From Myoxocephalus aenaeus (taxonomy: Eukaryota; Chordata; Actinopteri; Perciformes; Cottidae), in assembly GCA_038501785.1 (NCBI GenBank), contig JBAMJR010000087.1, forward strand, positions 646,501-710,500: a DNA stretch of 64,000 nt, read 5' to 3'. Positions 31,546 through 42,956 of this stretch are shown here, piece by piece. Every line of letters begins with the position of its first letter. The stretch's first letter is position 1. The translations under genes were made by a program, and so were the position numbers. The notes below the pieces were generated by a model. It did not search any database, had not been told where the DNA came from, and saw only the letters and a program-made list of their open reading frames with translations.

Positions 31546-32256
31546 CAGGGGTGTCCAAACTACGGCCGTGGGCCAACTGTCAACTTTCATTGGCCCGCGG
31601 CAAGTTCTAAAAATATAAAGGAGAGAAAGTCAAGCCTGCTAGTTCAACAATCTTATTTTTGCCGACCGAACAAAACACAAGAAAATGCCACACGAGCAGC
31701 TACGAGGTCGCTCAGCTCACAGCGCGACACGGGAAACCTCTCAGACGGCGACTTCATAACACAGAGCCTCACAGTTCCATCAGAGCAGCTTTTCCAGACG
31801 TCAACCTTTCTGCTAAAATGAGGAAATATGTGTCTGTCATCACATCTCATGACAGAACTCAGTCAGCGCTTCCAAGATTTTGTGATGATTCTCTGAAGAA
31901 CCAGCATCAGCTTCTCTCCCTTGTAAATTAAATTAATTTATTTAATTGAAAGTCCTTCTCATGAATATAAGAGTTTACTGTTACTTATCAGTTAATTTCT
32001 GGGAAATTATGCAACATTATTGGACCAGACCAACCAAGAAAAGAAAGAAACACAAACCATCTGAGATAAAATCACAGTTTAGTTTATACAGATTTTAAAA
32101 AGGTCACAATCTAAAATTTCAGTCTAAAGTTCTCCCATTTCCTGTTTGCACTTTATTACGACACGATCCAACACTTCAGTTGACTGGATCACTTTGAATA
32201 TGTCTGAATATGTGTCGATTCCACATTACACAAAAAGTAAATGTTAAATACTAAAT
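31546..32256 (+). mobile_element. hAT (Charlie-like) element fragment
   Basis: Starts CAGGGGTGTCCAAACTACGGCC at 31546, the same terminus that ends at 53214 (inverted) in B'. It contains the pseudogene below. No matching right terminus was found before the junction at ~32310. Confidence 0.65.
31659..31931 (+). pseudogene. hAT transposase-derived fragment
   Basis: The open part holds AAFPDVNLSAKMRKYVSVIT and SHDRTQSALPRFCDDSL, a segment I recall from hAT transposase-like proteins of the GTF2IRD2/ZBED kind. The B' copy at 52468-52779 (minus) extends it upstream with MKAFCVKLRLFETQLRNVN. Only a small part of the transposase remains and the dimerisation region is absent. Confidence 0.55.
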
Positions 32257-32312
32257 CAGGAGTGTCAAACTCAAATACACAGTGGGACAAAATAAAAGTT
32301 GAGGGCCGTACT
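32257..32312 (+). mobile_element. Second hAT terminus, cut at a rearrangement junction
   Basis: CAGGAGTGTCAAACTCAAATACACAGTGGG is a typical hAT 5' end. After about 55 bases it breaks at ACTACATTTCAAT, where the inverted flank of gene C begins. This is the tail-to-tail junction of the B and C units. Confidence 0.55.
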
Positions 32313-32947
32313 ACATTTCAATATATATTTTTTTTTAAATAAACACAAGAGAAAGACAAACACTTCCATCATTAATCTTTCACAACTGGGAGAAACTAAT
32401 TATCTCCTGTGTGGATGTAACCTCTGTCAGATGTCTCTTGGTCAAATTAATCTCCTGGAGCTGGGAAGGCTTGTGGCAACAGCAGGTTTATTGTGTTTCT
32501 GCATTTATGACAAAAGGACATACTGACATTCTTACTTCTAAAGGGATCCTCCGTTACTCTGAGAATTACCCACATTTATAAACTAGTACAGTGAAAAAGT
32601 GATCGTATAGTGGATTTAACATGTGAATAAAATAAATGAAATGGAACAGAAAATGTCTCTCTCTTAAAAGGCATGAGGAGAAATACAAAATATATTTATA
32701 CATATTTCACACCGTGGACTGTTACCTTATTTTAACATATTTTACATTTTATAATAACAATTGTGTACCAGAGTAAAAACATGTAGACTATAGAAAATAC
32801 TTCTGCATGTTTAAAACATTACCACAACAATAGAACAACATACTGTAACATACCTGCATTCATGACAAAAGGACACATATAACGGTCAGCTCCTGTGGAC
32901 AGCGCGTGCTCTGTCTATAAAGACGGCATCATGTTAGCGTTAGTTAG
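32313..32947 (-). other. Inverted 3' flank belonging to gene C
   Basis: Near-identical, inverted, to 30100-30690, and in the same orientation as 54110-54755. It forms a local palindrome with the flank of B (arms ~600 bp, spacer ~1.6 kb). It is continued after the retrovirus at 40012. Confidence 0.75.
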
Positions 32948-33578
32948 TGTAGGGTTTTTAGAACCTAGTTTGTCAAATTTGGACTTTGCACAATGTAAAA
33001 TGAGAAGTTGTTTGTGTGTACATTACAATGCATGGAATATGATAATTAATAAGGGATATTATTATGAAGGATTTGTAATTGTATGCATATGAAGGTCACT
33101 TTAATTTACTGTGAAATGATTAATGTGTGAATGGATGTTAGAAGCTGCATGCTGCATGCTGCATGTACTGTCGCTTTAAGGAATAGTAGTTCGCCTGAGG
33201 TGGCGGAGCTGAAGAATTGACTTTTGAGACTTTACCGAGAAGAAGGAGAAGAAGAAAGGAGGAGCTGAAGACGGGCTCCGTCACTTTAGTTGCGGGCCAA
33301 TAGCGAGTAAAAGACGCTAACTGTTAATGAGTAGGAAGGGCTCTAGGCTCCATGGGTGATATAAAGTTATCTGTATGAGGTACGAGCAGCCTCTTCTCCG
33401 GACCACCAGCAAACGACGAGGACTTGTGTGCCCTGGAGTACACTGGAGGACGAAGAACAGCTTGATCGAAAGCATAACCTGTCTGCATATCACTTTTTAT
33501 TAAATATTCTTTTATTATAACTTCTTCGGACCCTGGACCTTATTCCCTGCATCACCTCCCAGAGTTTAGAACTCAACA
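32948..33578 (+). repeat. 5' LTR
   Basis: 631 bp, TGTAGGG…ACTCAACA. It contains a TATA-like TATAAA at 33360-33365 and ATTAAA at 33499-33504 as a possible poly-A signal. There are three consecutive GCTGCAT units near 33150, where the 3' LTR has two. The substitutions relative to the 3' LTR are in GAGCAGCC (GAGCGGCC) and CAGCTTGATC (CAGCTCGATC). Confidence 0.92.
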
Positions 33579-33582
33579 GTTA

Positions 33583-33599
33583 TGGCGACCACGGCAGGA
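33583..33599 (+). promoter_or_regulatory. Primer-binding site
   Basis: TGGCGACCACGGCAGGA begins four bases after the LTR. The leading TGG pairs with the tRNA CCA end, as is usual. I cannot name the tRNA. Confidence 0.55.
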
Positions 33600-35261
33600 C
33601 TCTGCTGGAGTCTTGATGCAGGGTAAACCATTCGGATTTACCACGGAGATCTCCTCTCTCTACTCACGGGAGGCCTCAGCAAATAAAGGTATTTAAGGAC
33701 CTGTTTGATCGAACCTTACATAGGTAGAAATAGGACAAATTAGTCGTGAGTGGGAGAGAGGCCGGTCAGACGTGGACTTTAAATTATTAGCGTGAAAACA
33801 CGACATAGTATAATTGTTGAGAGTGAAATGATAGTCGGCTTATGTTTTGTATGTTATATGTGTATGAAAGCTAGCAGTGTGTGGGAGTAAACCTTTGTTT
33901 GAACGACAGAAAGCAGTGTTTGAGGAAGTTGGGAGACACGGAGTCCGCCAGGTCCGGCAAAGGCGGCTCTGTGTTTTTGAGTTGTACGTAAGATTGAATG
34001 TACTTGAGACCGAATGTGTAATACGTGCGGTTTGTAATAATTATATGTTGAATGAAAGACTGCGTGCGTTTTTGTAAAACGTGGTATCTGCTGTGTTTTG
34101 TGTAGATTTGCGTCTGAGAACGTGAGGACACGTGGGTGTAGGAATGGCGGCGATGCATGGCAAATGCTTTTCTTTTTTCTTTTCTTCCTGAATATTCAAG
34201 CACAATTGATTCTAAATGAACTACCGCAATAGTTATATTACGCGGTATAGTATCACGTGTATAGGTGCAGATTTGCAGTAAGGTGCCAGAATTGTTCAGG
34301 TTAATATAAAGACCCGGCGAGGCCTGTATATATATGAAATATTTTACAGTAGGGATTACTGATACGGCCTATGTTTAGAATTACGTTTTGAATCGGCAGA
34401 TTCTTAATAGTCTCTAATACCCCGAGAATAACCCCTAGGATCTGAACATATGCATCATAAATTATTAATCTGAATAAAACGACGCATGATCACCCTGCCA
34501 GATATTAAGCAGAGATTCAGTGCTAGAAAATTAAATTAAAATTTGATAAGACGACGCGTGAGCCGAGGAGCTGGGAAGCTACCTGCCGCAACAAAGCTAG
34601 AAAACGAGGTTATAACTAATTAGAGGAGAATACACAGAAGTCAAGTTGTGAATGTGATAGACTGATTTGAAAAGCAGATAGAAAGTTGGAATCAAGGGGG
34701 AAGGTAAAAAACGTGGCACCACATGTGCGAGAAAGGAAACAGGAAAGGAGGGTACTTTATCTTAAATAATAGCGCCTCTAGAGGTTTGAGGAGTATTTCC
34801 TCACTGACACTGACACTCAAAGTTGGGGTAGAACAATAACAAGATTGTTTACACACACAGCTGACACATACTTTAAACAGCATAGATGCTAATGGATTAA
34901 AACATTTACACATTATAAAAAATAGAGAGAATATTAACTATAGTTGTATATTAATAAACATTTTGGCAAATTAATAATTTTTAATTTTTAACAGAATTGT
35001 AGTTTTATAAACATCATACTGGCATGCATTATTATTCAATCGCAGTGTGATATTGTGTTCCCTTTGGCCAGGTTGACTGCAGTGAAATTTTTTCCCTTTT
35101 ACCAGCTTTGGCAGTGTGAAGCATTTTTTTCCCCATACATTTAACCAATTGTATTCTTCCAACTACACCACATTTGCACGTTAGACACATATTGTTTGTT
35201 ATTTTATTTCTACATTTACATTTCCTTATACAAGCCAAAGTCAGCACCTGATTCTTCCAAG
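33600..35261 (+). other. Long untranslated leader of the retrovirus
   Basis: About 1.66 kb between primer-binding site and gag, unusually long for a retrovirus. It contains possible donors such as AATAAAG/GTATTTAAGG near 33690. The short frames on either strand (33871-34203, 34692-34913) have no known domain. Part of it may be a secondary insertion. Confidence 0.5.
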
Positions 35262-36083
35262 ATGTCTAGTCCAATGAATACCCCAGCGTGGGTTAACGAA
35301 GCCTGCGATGCAGCCCTGAGAATGACGATCGACGAATTACAGGGAAAAGCAGACAGGAGACTGAGAAAACACATCCAAGAATGGCATGCTGAGGGTTTAC
35401 TTGATGTAACAAGCCTGGAGGCGCCCACCAAGGAAGAGAGGATGGCACTGATAAAAGTGCTCCAGCTGAGAAATAGCACAGCAAAAGACAGGCAGGAAGG
35501 GAAAGGATGGCATGCGTTCTCCTCAACGGCCGTGGCTAAATCCAATAAAGCCATCGTAGATGCACGATTACTGCTCCATGGCATGACGCTAGTGGAGGTG
35601 CGCAACGGCTGGAGGAGCACAGAGGCCCTGCTGGAAGGAGTAACACCCCCAAATGTAAAACAAGCGGAGGCAGCCTCTACACCATCGGTTCCTGGTCCCA
35701 CCCCTTCCATCTACGCCGGCATTGAATTACCCCCGCCCTATAGATCCCAGATACAGGAACAAGTACTGGATGTGGCACACATGCTAGACGATCATGTCAC
35801 GCGGACTAATCGTGCTGTGGGCATCCTCACAGCGCAAGTAGAGACCCTCTCCAAAACACTAGAACAGACAGCTAGAGATCTTCTACTGCTCGAAGTAGAG
35901 TTGGCAGGGAAAGATATCGCAGACAGAAGGCAGGAGGTAACTTGGGATGATGCCGTAACTCCACCTGCGAATCCAGCTCCGAGCCCTCCTACAAGCCCCC
36001 TCATCGAAAGAGCGGCCCTGGTCCGTTCTACAAACTCCTTATCAGGCCCATTCCCGACACATTCTGAAAACCTTCGTCACTAA
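35262..36083 (+). pseudogene. ERV gag, N-terminal part
   Basis: ATG at 35262 in a good context (CCAAGATGT) starts a 273-codon frame; the frame is open further upstream but that part is an unlikely AT-rich peptide. It begins MSSPMNTPAWVNEACDAAL, has charged helical segments, and around residue 170 contains PPPY (ELPPPYRSQ), a late-domain motif that recruits the host budding machinery in retroviral Gag. It ends at a stop, and the next Gag piece is in another frame, so the capsid region seems to be largely deleted. The assignment rests on position and on the zinc knuckle in the following ORF. Confidence 0.7.
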
Positions 36084-36091
36084 AACAGAAT

Positions 36092-36547
36092 ATGAGACGG
36101 ACAGTGGGCATTAGGACTGCCTCGATGGAGCTGTGGGAAGAACATATCACCCACCACATCAATCAGCATAATGAAGATAAGGTAGAAGAGAATGCAGGCG
36201 ACCAGAAGATGTCAAGGCGACTGCTGAAAATGCAAATAGCAGAGACTGAGACAGCAGCTGCAAAGAAGGAGGGCCCCAAAGCACAGGAAAAGATGGCTGC
36301 TATGAGTGACCTGGCCATCCAGATTGAGGAGGTAGTGACCAGAGCTCTGAAGGACGACCGACCTCGTTGGCAGAAGGGGCAAGAAAGAAAGAACTATGAA
36401 AACTGTCATAACTGTGGAATTCCTGGACACTGGGCTAGAGAATGCCGCAAACCAAGAAGAGGACGAGGAAGAAGAAGAGGGGGGCACAAAGACATCCCTA
36501 ATGCCCATCTTCTGCCAGCCAGATCCTGGGAGCAAGAGGAAGAATGA
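36092..36547 (+). pseudogene. ERV gag, nucleocapsid part
   Basis: This frame, shifted relative to the first, ends with one CCHC zinc knuckle, CHNCGIPGHWAREC (C-X2-C-X4-H-X4-C), followed by a very basic stretch (RKPRRGRGRRRGGHK), as in retroviral nucleocapsid, which binds genomic RNA. Upstream it has a Lys/Glu-rich helix. It has about 151 codons if its first ATG is used, but the original start lay in the upstream frame. Antisense frames here are shadows. Confidence 0.75.
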
Positions 36548-37090
36548 CCTTCAGGTGCAGGAAACCACAAGAGCGATGAGATCAAAGCTCTCCACCCATC
36601 AACCAAGCCCTTCCACCGGGATGGTTTCTGAATCAAATGGGATAAGATCCACAGTATTGTTTCAGAAAAGAGAGGGGGTAAGGAGACCCCAATGAATTCA
36701 AAGCTTAACTTGACCACAGCAAAAGGCCACTATTTTTTTCGAATTTTATTCAAATTTAAGTTAAAGTCATGAAATATTCTAACGGTGATTAGCACTGTTA
36801 GTTATCCCCTGTAAGAAAGAAGACAGTCAGTTGTTAAGTGGCTGATACTGAGACACAGGCTGTCAAGAAGGATCAGGTCTGACAACGGCACACATTTTGC
36901 ATTCAAACACGTACAAGAGAGGGACATATTTAGAAATTACACATTCACACGGAGCAGACTATGACCCAACATTCCAGGGTAGTCGAGAGAGCTAATCAGA
37001 TGAAGTCTGAATTAGCTAAGATATCGAGCGTGATCAAACTCTGAGGAGGTTTTTCTGGAAAATTAACCAATCGCGTTTGAGTTTTTTGTC
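36548..37090 (+). pseudogene. ERV pol remnant (integrase)
   Basis: At 36880-36915 one frame reads RIRSDNGTHFAF, the integrase-core SDNG-type motif that carries the second catalytic Asp. After a frame change near 36965, VERANQMKSELAKIS (about 36978-37025) is the conserved helix with the catalytic-type Glu. The protease, reverse transcriptase and RNase H regions that should precede are missing; at most ~330 bp lie between gag and this point. A splice-acceptor-like TTGTCTTACAG follows at 37086-37096. Confidence 0.65.
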
Positions 37091-37512
37091 TTACAGGAGC
37101 CAACCAGACACCAGCTGAGGAGAAGGTGTCATCAGTGGAACCAGGTGACTGGTAAGGTTGAGTGTTTGTAAGGAAGAGGTTTGATATTGTAAATATTAAT
37201 TGTAGATATGATGAGCTCTCTTGCGCTGAGTTCATATTGTTTAATGTTATGCACCACCTGACATGACAAATTTTAGCATAAACACACGGTTCAACAAATG
37301 ATCTGGATTAAAGTGGACGCTGGGGTAGGGCCGTTTGAAGTCGTTGCAAAGGCTTCACACGCCCTCCAGAAAGGTCACGCCAAAACCAAGTGATATCATT
37401 TCACAAATGGTACCACTGATAAATTAGAGAAACACTTGTAGATATTTTATGGTTTGGAATGTGATGTAAATATTTGGTTCATTAGAATGAATAAGAAAGA
37501 TGAAATTGTAAC

Positions 37513-38253
37513 ATGCTTGCCTTGTTGTTTCCAGCAGTTCCCCCAGTGCACCCTCCAGTGTTTACATATTACAAAGGCAACTACACTTGCCTTAACAGTT
37601 CGCGAAGCTCAGTCCGTGTGGGAAACCTGAGACACTGCCACACTATCGTTAATGTTACCGCAGAGGAGAAGAGCATCAGCAGTGGTATGGTAGGTGACCA
37701 TATGATGGCCAGAGCAGATGTTTGGTGGTACTGTGGTGATAAGGTGCTCAGAGATTATCTCCCAAGGAATTGGACAGGAACCTGTGCGTTAGTTAGATTA
37801 ATTATGCCAGTAACGATAATCCCATTAGAAGGAGATTCTTTAAATCTGTTTAGTTCAGCGTCATCCAGCAGAGGTAAATTGCACAGAAGACATAGAAATA
37901 TTATGTCCGCCTCATTTGATAGCCATGTTTACTTGGACAGCATCGGAGTACCCAGAGGAGTGCCAGATGAATTCAAGGCTCGGAATCAAATAGCTGCTGG
38001 ATTTGAATCTATTTTCATATGGCCCACAATGAATAAAAACGTAGATTGGATCAATTACATTTATTATAATCAGCAGAGATTCGTTAATTACAGCAGGGAT
38101 GCAATCAAGGGGATACTGGAACAATTAGAAAAAACGTCTCTTATGACCTTTCAAAATAGAATGGCTTTGGACATGTTGCTCGCTGAGAAGGGAGGGGTGT
38201 GTAAAATGTTTGGGTTAATGTGTTGCACGTTTATTCAGTGTCCAGGGCCTTAG
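37513..38253 (+). pseudogene. ERV env, truncated and frameshifted
   Basis: A 246-codon frame for the retroviral envelope glycoprotein, which normally mediates attachment and membrane fusion. The start at 37513 gives a short hydrophobic N-terminus and is probably not original. Visible features: several N-glycosylation sequons, a surface-subunit part with WWYCGD, a basic cleavage-like site (RGKLHRRHRN), and near the end the transmembrane-subunit marker CX6CC (CKMFGLMCC) preceded by the LLAEKGGVC stretch. After the stop, homologous sequence continues in another frame (about 38250-38350, LAENSGVDNEF) and a tail at 38380-38470, but no membrane anchor is evident. It is defective. Confidence 0.8.
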
Positions 38254-39374
38254 CAGGGCTCACCTCACTTAGCAAAGAATTGGCTGAGAACTCCGGAGTG
38301 GACAACGAGTTCACAAGCTTCATAGAAAGATGGTTCGGGAGGACCAGCGGTTGATGATGCCGTTGATGGCTCCCGAAGTGGAAGTGGAAGTGGAGGTGGA
38401 AGAGCAGAGCTTGGGAAATGTCTTGCTCCATTCACCCCCACCCCCAGAGTATTATGACATGGTGAAGAAAATGGAAAAAGGAAGTTGAAGATGGATTGTG
38501 GAAGTTGAAGGAAGGGTTAGTGGTGGTGTAGATGCGGAGATTTGGGGAGAGAAAGTATTAAGAAAGGAGAAATTAAATGAGAAAGAAACTGAGTGATTAA
38601 TGAAAGAACTGTATTAACATGCGAGTGATTCCCTGAGTCAGAGATCCTGTGCAGCAGAGCCCAGCCCAGAGACCTCTCTGTGCTTCTAGGCTTCCTTTCA
38701 CAGCTACACTTGTTGCTTCATCACCGACCTCCATCATGCTTCTGTCAGTACGAGAGGCTTCACCATCAGACCAGAGACTCCAGATGTCACATCAGTGAGC
38801 TGCGACCCGCTGGGTGCAGGTAGTATGAAGGAGTATCATACAACTCTAGTAATAGAACAACACACTGAGGTTTGGAATTAAATGATCATGATGCAGTTTT
38901 GAACCTGTTGTTCTGATCTTTTTCCGAGATAACTGGAGATGGTGGGGAACAAGGAAAATGGAGTCAGACGAAACGAGGAGACAGAGATCGGAAGCAGACA
39001 ATGGAGAAGTGAAGCGCGAGTGGGAAGTACTGTGAGGCGAGGCGAAGAGTTGGAGAAGCCTAAGAAGAGCCGGTCAGGGCTTATACAACGTGCACAGTGA
39101 GACACTCACCAGCACCCCCAAGAACATTAGAGTCACACATACACGTAGACAGATATACAGACATACAATACACATAACTGTTCCTGATTTTAAGATTTTT
39201 ACCTGTGTGATGAATAGAACCACACTGATATATTGCGTTATTGAAACCGTATATTATACGGTTTAGAGAGGGAGGGAATTTTTTCTTCCACAGGATTATG
39301 ACTGAATGTATTAAGATGTATGCACTGTGGGTGATGAATAAAGAATTACTGGTGTTTATACTATGGAATAGTAT
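38254..39374 (+). other. ERV region between env and polypurine tract
   Basis: It holds the frameshifted end of env (to ~38490) and ~880 bp without recognisable coding sequence. The minus-strand frame 38878-39105 shows no known domain. An ACATACACGTAGACAGATATAC stretch at 39137 is low complexity. Confidence 0.5.
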
Positions 39375-39387
39375 AAAGAGAGGGAAT
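39375..39387 (+). promoter_or_regulatory. Polypurine tract
   Basis: AAAGAGAGGGAAT directly before the 3' LTR, in the place of the plus-strand primer. Confidence 0.75.
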
Positions 39388-40011
39388 TGTAGGGTTTTTA
39401 GAACCTAGTTTGTCAAATTTGGACTTTGCACAATGTAAAATGAGAAGTTGTTTGTGTGTACATTACAATGCATGGAATATGATAATTAATAAGGGATATT
39501 ATTATGAAGGATTTGTAATTGTATGCATATGAAGGTCACTTTAATTTACTGTGAAATGATTAATGTGTGAATGGATGTTAGAAGCTGCATGCTGCATGTA
39601 CTGTCGCTTTAAGGAATAGTAGTTCGCCTGAGGTGGCGGAGCTGAAGAATTGACTTTTGAGACTTTACCGAGAAGAAGGAGAAGAAGAAAGGAGGAGCTG
39701 AAGACGGGCTCCGTCACTTTAGTTGCGGGCCAATAGCGAGTAAAAGACGCTAACTGTTAATGAGTAGGAAGGGCTCTAGGCTCCATGGGTGATATAAAGT
39801 TATCTGTATGAGGTACGAGCGGCCTCTTCTCCGGACCACCAGCAAACGACGAGGACTTGTGTGCCCTGGAGTACACTGGAGGACGAAGAACAGCTCGATC
39901 GAAAGCATAACCTGTCTGCATATCACTTTTTATTAAATATTCTTTTATTATAACTTCTTCGGACCCTGGACCTTATTCCCTGCATCACCTCCCAGAGTTT
40001 AGAACTCAACA
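39388..40011 (+). repeat. 3' LTR
   Basis: 624 bp, same ends as the 5' LTR (TGTAGGG…ACTCAACA). It carries two GCTGCAT units instead of three and two single-base differences. Confidence 0.92.
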
Positions 40012-40394
40012 TTAGCTACTCTTAGCTCCTGTGGACAGCGCGTGCTCTGTCTATAAAGACGGCATCATGTTAGCGTTAGCTACTCTGCTGTCAGTCTTAC
40101 TAGCAATAAAACACATAAAAAAAACGAATAGTTAACTTAATGAAAACAAGGCAAATATACTCTCAGACAATAACTTTCCAAACAAATGAAGCCAGCTCAA
40201 CTCCTACATACTTTTACAATTAGTTAACACTATATTTTCATCATTCATAGACACGTTACCTTCTGAAGGGATCCTCCATTACTCTGAGGATTTCTCAGAG
40301 TCCGTTGAGTCTTATATTAAGTGCAGGTACACATTTGAAACAGCAGGTGGCATAGGTTTCCCATTTTAGCTGGATTTAACATGCACCTATTCAA
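40012..40394 (-). other. 3' flank of gene C, continued
   Basis: A 55-bp stretch (TCCTGTGGACAGCGCGTGC…) found just left of the retrovirus at 32891-32942 appears again at 40027-40079. The rest matches 54760-54880 and 55370-55532, without the solo LTR that sits there in B'. Confidence 0.7.
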
Positions 40395-41740
40395 CTATGT
40401 TACATGGACTCTCATGTGTTGCTTCAGATTTCCCCGTCCTGTAAATCTATTCCCGCAAACATTACAGCCAAATGGTTTCTCTCCTGTGTGGACTCTAACG
40501 TGTTTCTTCAGAGTTCCCTGATCTATAAATCTATTCCCACACACATCACAACCAAAAGGTTTCTCTGCTGTGTGGACTCTCATGTGTTGCGTCAGATTTC
40601 CCTTTATTGTCCAACTTTTCCCACACACATCACAACTGAATGGTTTCTCTCCTGTGTGGACTCTCATGTGTATCTTCAGCCTTCGCTGTTCTGTAAATCT
40701 TCTCCCACACACATCACAACTGAATGGTTTCTCTCCTGTGTGGATTCTCATGTGTTGCTTCAGATTTCCCTGTTCTGTAAATCTATTCCCACAAACATCA
40801 CAACCAAATGGTTTATCTCCTGTGTGGACTCTCATGTGTCTCTTCAGATTTTCCTTTTTTGTGAATCGTTTCCCACAAACATCACAACTGAATAGTTTCT
40901 CTCCTGTGTGGACTCTCATGTGTTGCGTCAGATTTCCCTGTTCTGTAAATCTATTCCCACAAACATCACAACCAAATGGTTTATCTCCTGTGTGGACTCT
41001 AACGTGTTTCTTCAGAGTTCCCTGATCTTTAAATCTATTCCCACAAACATCACAACCAAAAGGTTTCTCTCCTGTGTGGACTCTCATGTGTCTCTTCAGT
41101 TTTTCTTGTTTTGTGAATCGTTTCCCACAAACATCACAACTGAATGGTTTACCTCCTGTGTGGACTCTCATGTGTTTCTTCAGATCTCTCTTTCCTGTGA
41201 ATATTTCCCCACAACTTTCACAACTGAATGGATTCTCTCCTGTGTGGACTCTCATGTGAATCTTCAGATCTCCCCCGTCTTCACTTTCAGGTCCCGAATC
41301 TGACAAAGGTTCTTGCCACTCAACATTATTGACTTCAGTCTCAGAAGATTCTGAATCCTTTTCATCATCAGCATTTGGATGTGAATGACGATGTGGATTT
41401 AGGTTCCTGGCTGGTCCTGATCCCCCAGAGTCCTCTCTGTCAGTTTCTGTTTTTATCTGTGTCTCTGATCTGCCGGCTGGAGGCTCCGCATCTCTGTTGG
41501 CCTCCGTCAGGATTTGATCAAGCCGTGAGGTCTGAGGTTTGTCATCTTCACTCTTCACAGTAACAGCACTGAATGTGAACTTGGTGATATCGGCCTCCTC
41601 CAGCACATTAAGCTGCTCTCCCTCTAGACGGGTCCAGAGATCCTCTTCCTCTTTTATGTGGAGGGGCTCCGGGTCCTCCTGGCCCAAGTCCAGACACTCA
41701 GGGGGGACTTCTACTTTAATCTCCAACAGCTGCTGGACAT
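40395..41740 (-). CDS. C2H2 zinc-finger gene C, finger exon
   Basis: Minus-strand finger exon starting after CTGCAG (41741-41746) with phase 1, reading D-V-Q-Q-L-L-E-I. The acidic linker is close to gene A but keeps the segment A lost (LGQEDPEPLHIKEEEDLWTR). At SGPESEDGGDLKIHMRVHTG the linker is joined to the second half of a finger: about 95 residues present in A are deleted. After this half finger come 10 intact C2H2 fingers, ending GNLKQHMRVHVT. Some fingers resemble those of B (GNRFTEQGN) and some have EKLKRHM or RRLKIHM helices. The expected exon 1 upstream is not intact (see 49098-49213), so expression as a full protein is doubtful. Confidence 0.85.
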
Positions 41741-42956
41741 CTGCAGGGAGCACATTATGGACAAAGGTGACTTCAGACTGATATCAGCTTTCATTGGTGG
41801 AGACATTCAAGGAATTTGACTAGATGTATATTTGTTGCTCTTCATGTACAAACACAGAAATACATAATACAAAACAATAACACAATGACATTAGTAAACA
41901 GAAGGATAGTGCGGAGTGCAAAGGGCGCTAGAATAATTAGGAATGTTTAATATAAAAGATTGCTTTGGCGGATGTCACACACACTTCATACAATACTAAT
42001 ATTTAGATTGACACTGATGCTATTCACACATTAAAGATCAGTAAGTATGTAAACTATGGAATATATTGTACGGTTTCATCATTAAATTTACTTCTGAGAA
42101 TGTTTGTGGCGAGAAATCAAATCATAATTTTGAATAGTGCTAGTTGCTCCAACACTTGTTGAGTTGAGAAGCTTAACAAACAGCAAGCTGGCGTCTGAGA
42201 AGGTCTCAAGCTAGCGCAGGACTGGCTCATCTCGAACGAGCCTATTGAAAAACAAGACACTTGGGATGAACCCATAATGCATCCCTGTTTCCCTCACGTC
42301 CAGTCCGTAAGTTATCTGTTGATACATTGAGTGGTTAGGTTTTTCCCTAATGTTCAACGTGCTCCGGCACGGAGAAGTGTGAATAGCCATCTGGCGACAT
42401 GTTCAGTAGCCTGTGCAATAACCCTTTATTATGAAACATGTTTAGCTTGTGTGTCAGTGTGTGCGTTTGCTCTTGAACCGTGAATTTCATGACTGTATCA
42501 GAACCTAATTTCCAGGTATCTACAGAATGTAGAAAGTATTTAGTTAACCCCTTCAGTTTATTCTGATTTGTTTTGTATGATGTAACGGTAAACTGTAATT
42601 CTCGTCGCTCGTTCTCTGAGTTCTGAGTGTGTGCGTCTGAGTGTAGAGAACAAGTTGTGACATTCAAACAAATCCTGTTAAGGTTTCTGATTTGTATTTT
42701 TCTTTATTTTTTATCAATTATTTATTGTTCCGACAGCTCAGATTCCTTTAAACAAAAATATACATATTTTTGTGCACTTTATTTAAAAAAAGACTATATA
42801 TTTGGCAGATGTGAAGAAGATTTTTTGCACTGTCAGCTATGTTTTTGAATAAAGGGTTGGAAATTAATGCCTTTAGTTTTTTTTAATCCAATTACATTTC
42901 AATTCATCGATTGAAAAAATAAACAGATTAAACGATTATTAAAATAATCGTTCGTT
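41741..42956 (-). other. Upstream flank of gene C
   Basis: Homologous to 6815-7236, 4640-4787 and 3900-4560 (gene A), but without the piggyBac element. The frames 42347-42667 and 42627-42848 correspond to non-coding TE sequence. Confidence 0.6.

Larger units (their letters stand above)
32948..40011 (+). mobile_element. Endogenous retrovirus, complete LTRs, defective interior
   Basis: A 7.06-kb provirus with 5' LTR, primer-binding site, gag, integrase remnant, env, polypurine tract and 3' LTR in canonical order. The putative 4-bp duplication is TTAG (32944-32947 and 40012-40015). The LTRs differ at two positions and by one 7-bp repeat unit, so insertion is recent. Most of pol, including protease and reverse transcriptase, is missing, gag is in two frames and env is broken, so it cannot replicate without help. 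It interrupts the 3' flank of gene C; the uninterrupted form is at 54120-54880. Env features suggest a gamma/epsilon-type (class I) virus, an inference. Confidence 0.9.

Noticed and set aside
35216..35710. 164-codon minus-strand ORF
   Set aside because: Antisense of the gag frame; the plus strand has the retroviral context.
37513..38253. A domesticated (syncytin-like) envelope gene
   Set aside because: The frame stops right after the CX6CC motif, continues in another frame, and no membrane anchor is visible, so the protein could not be a functional fusogen.
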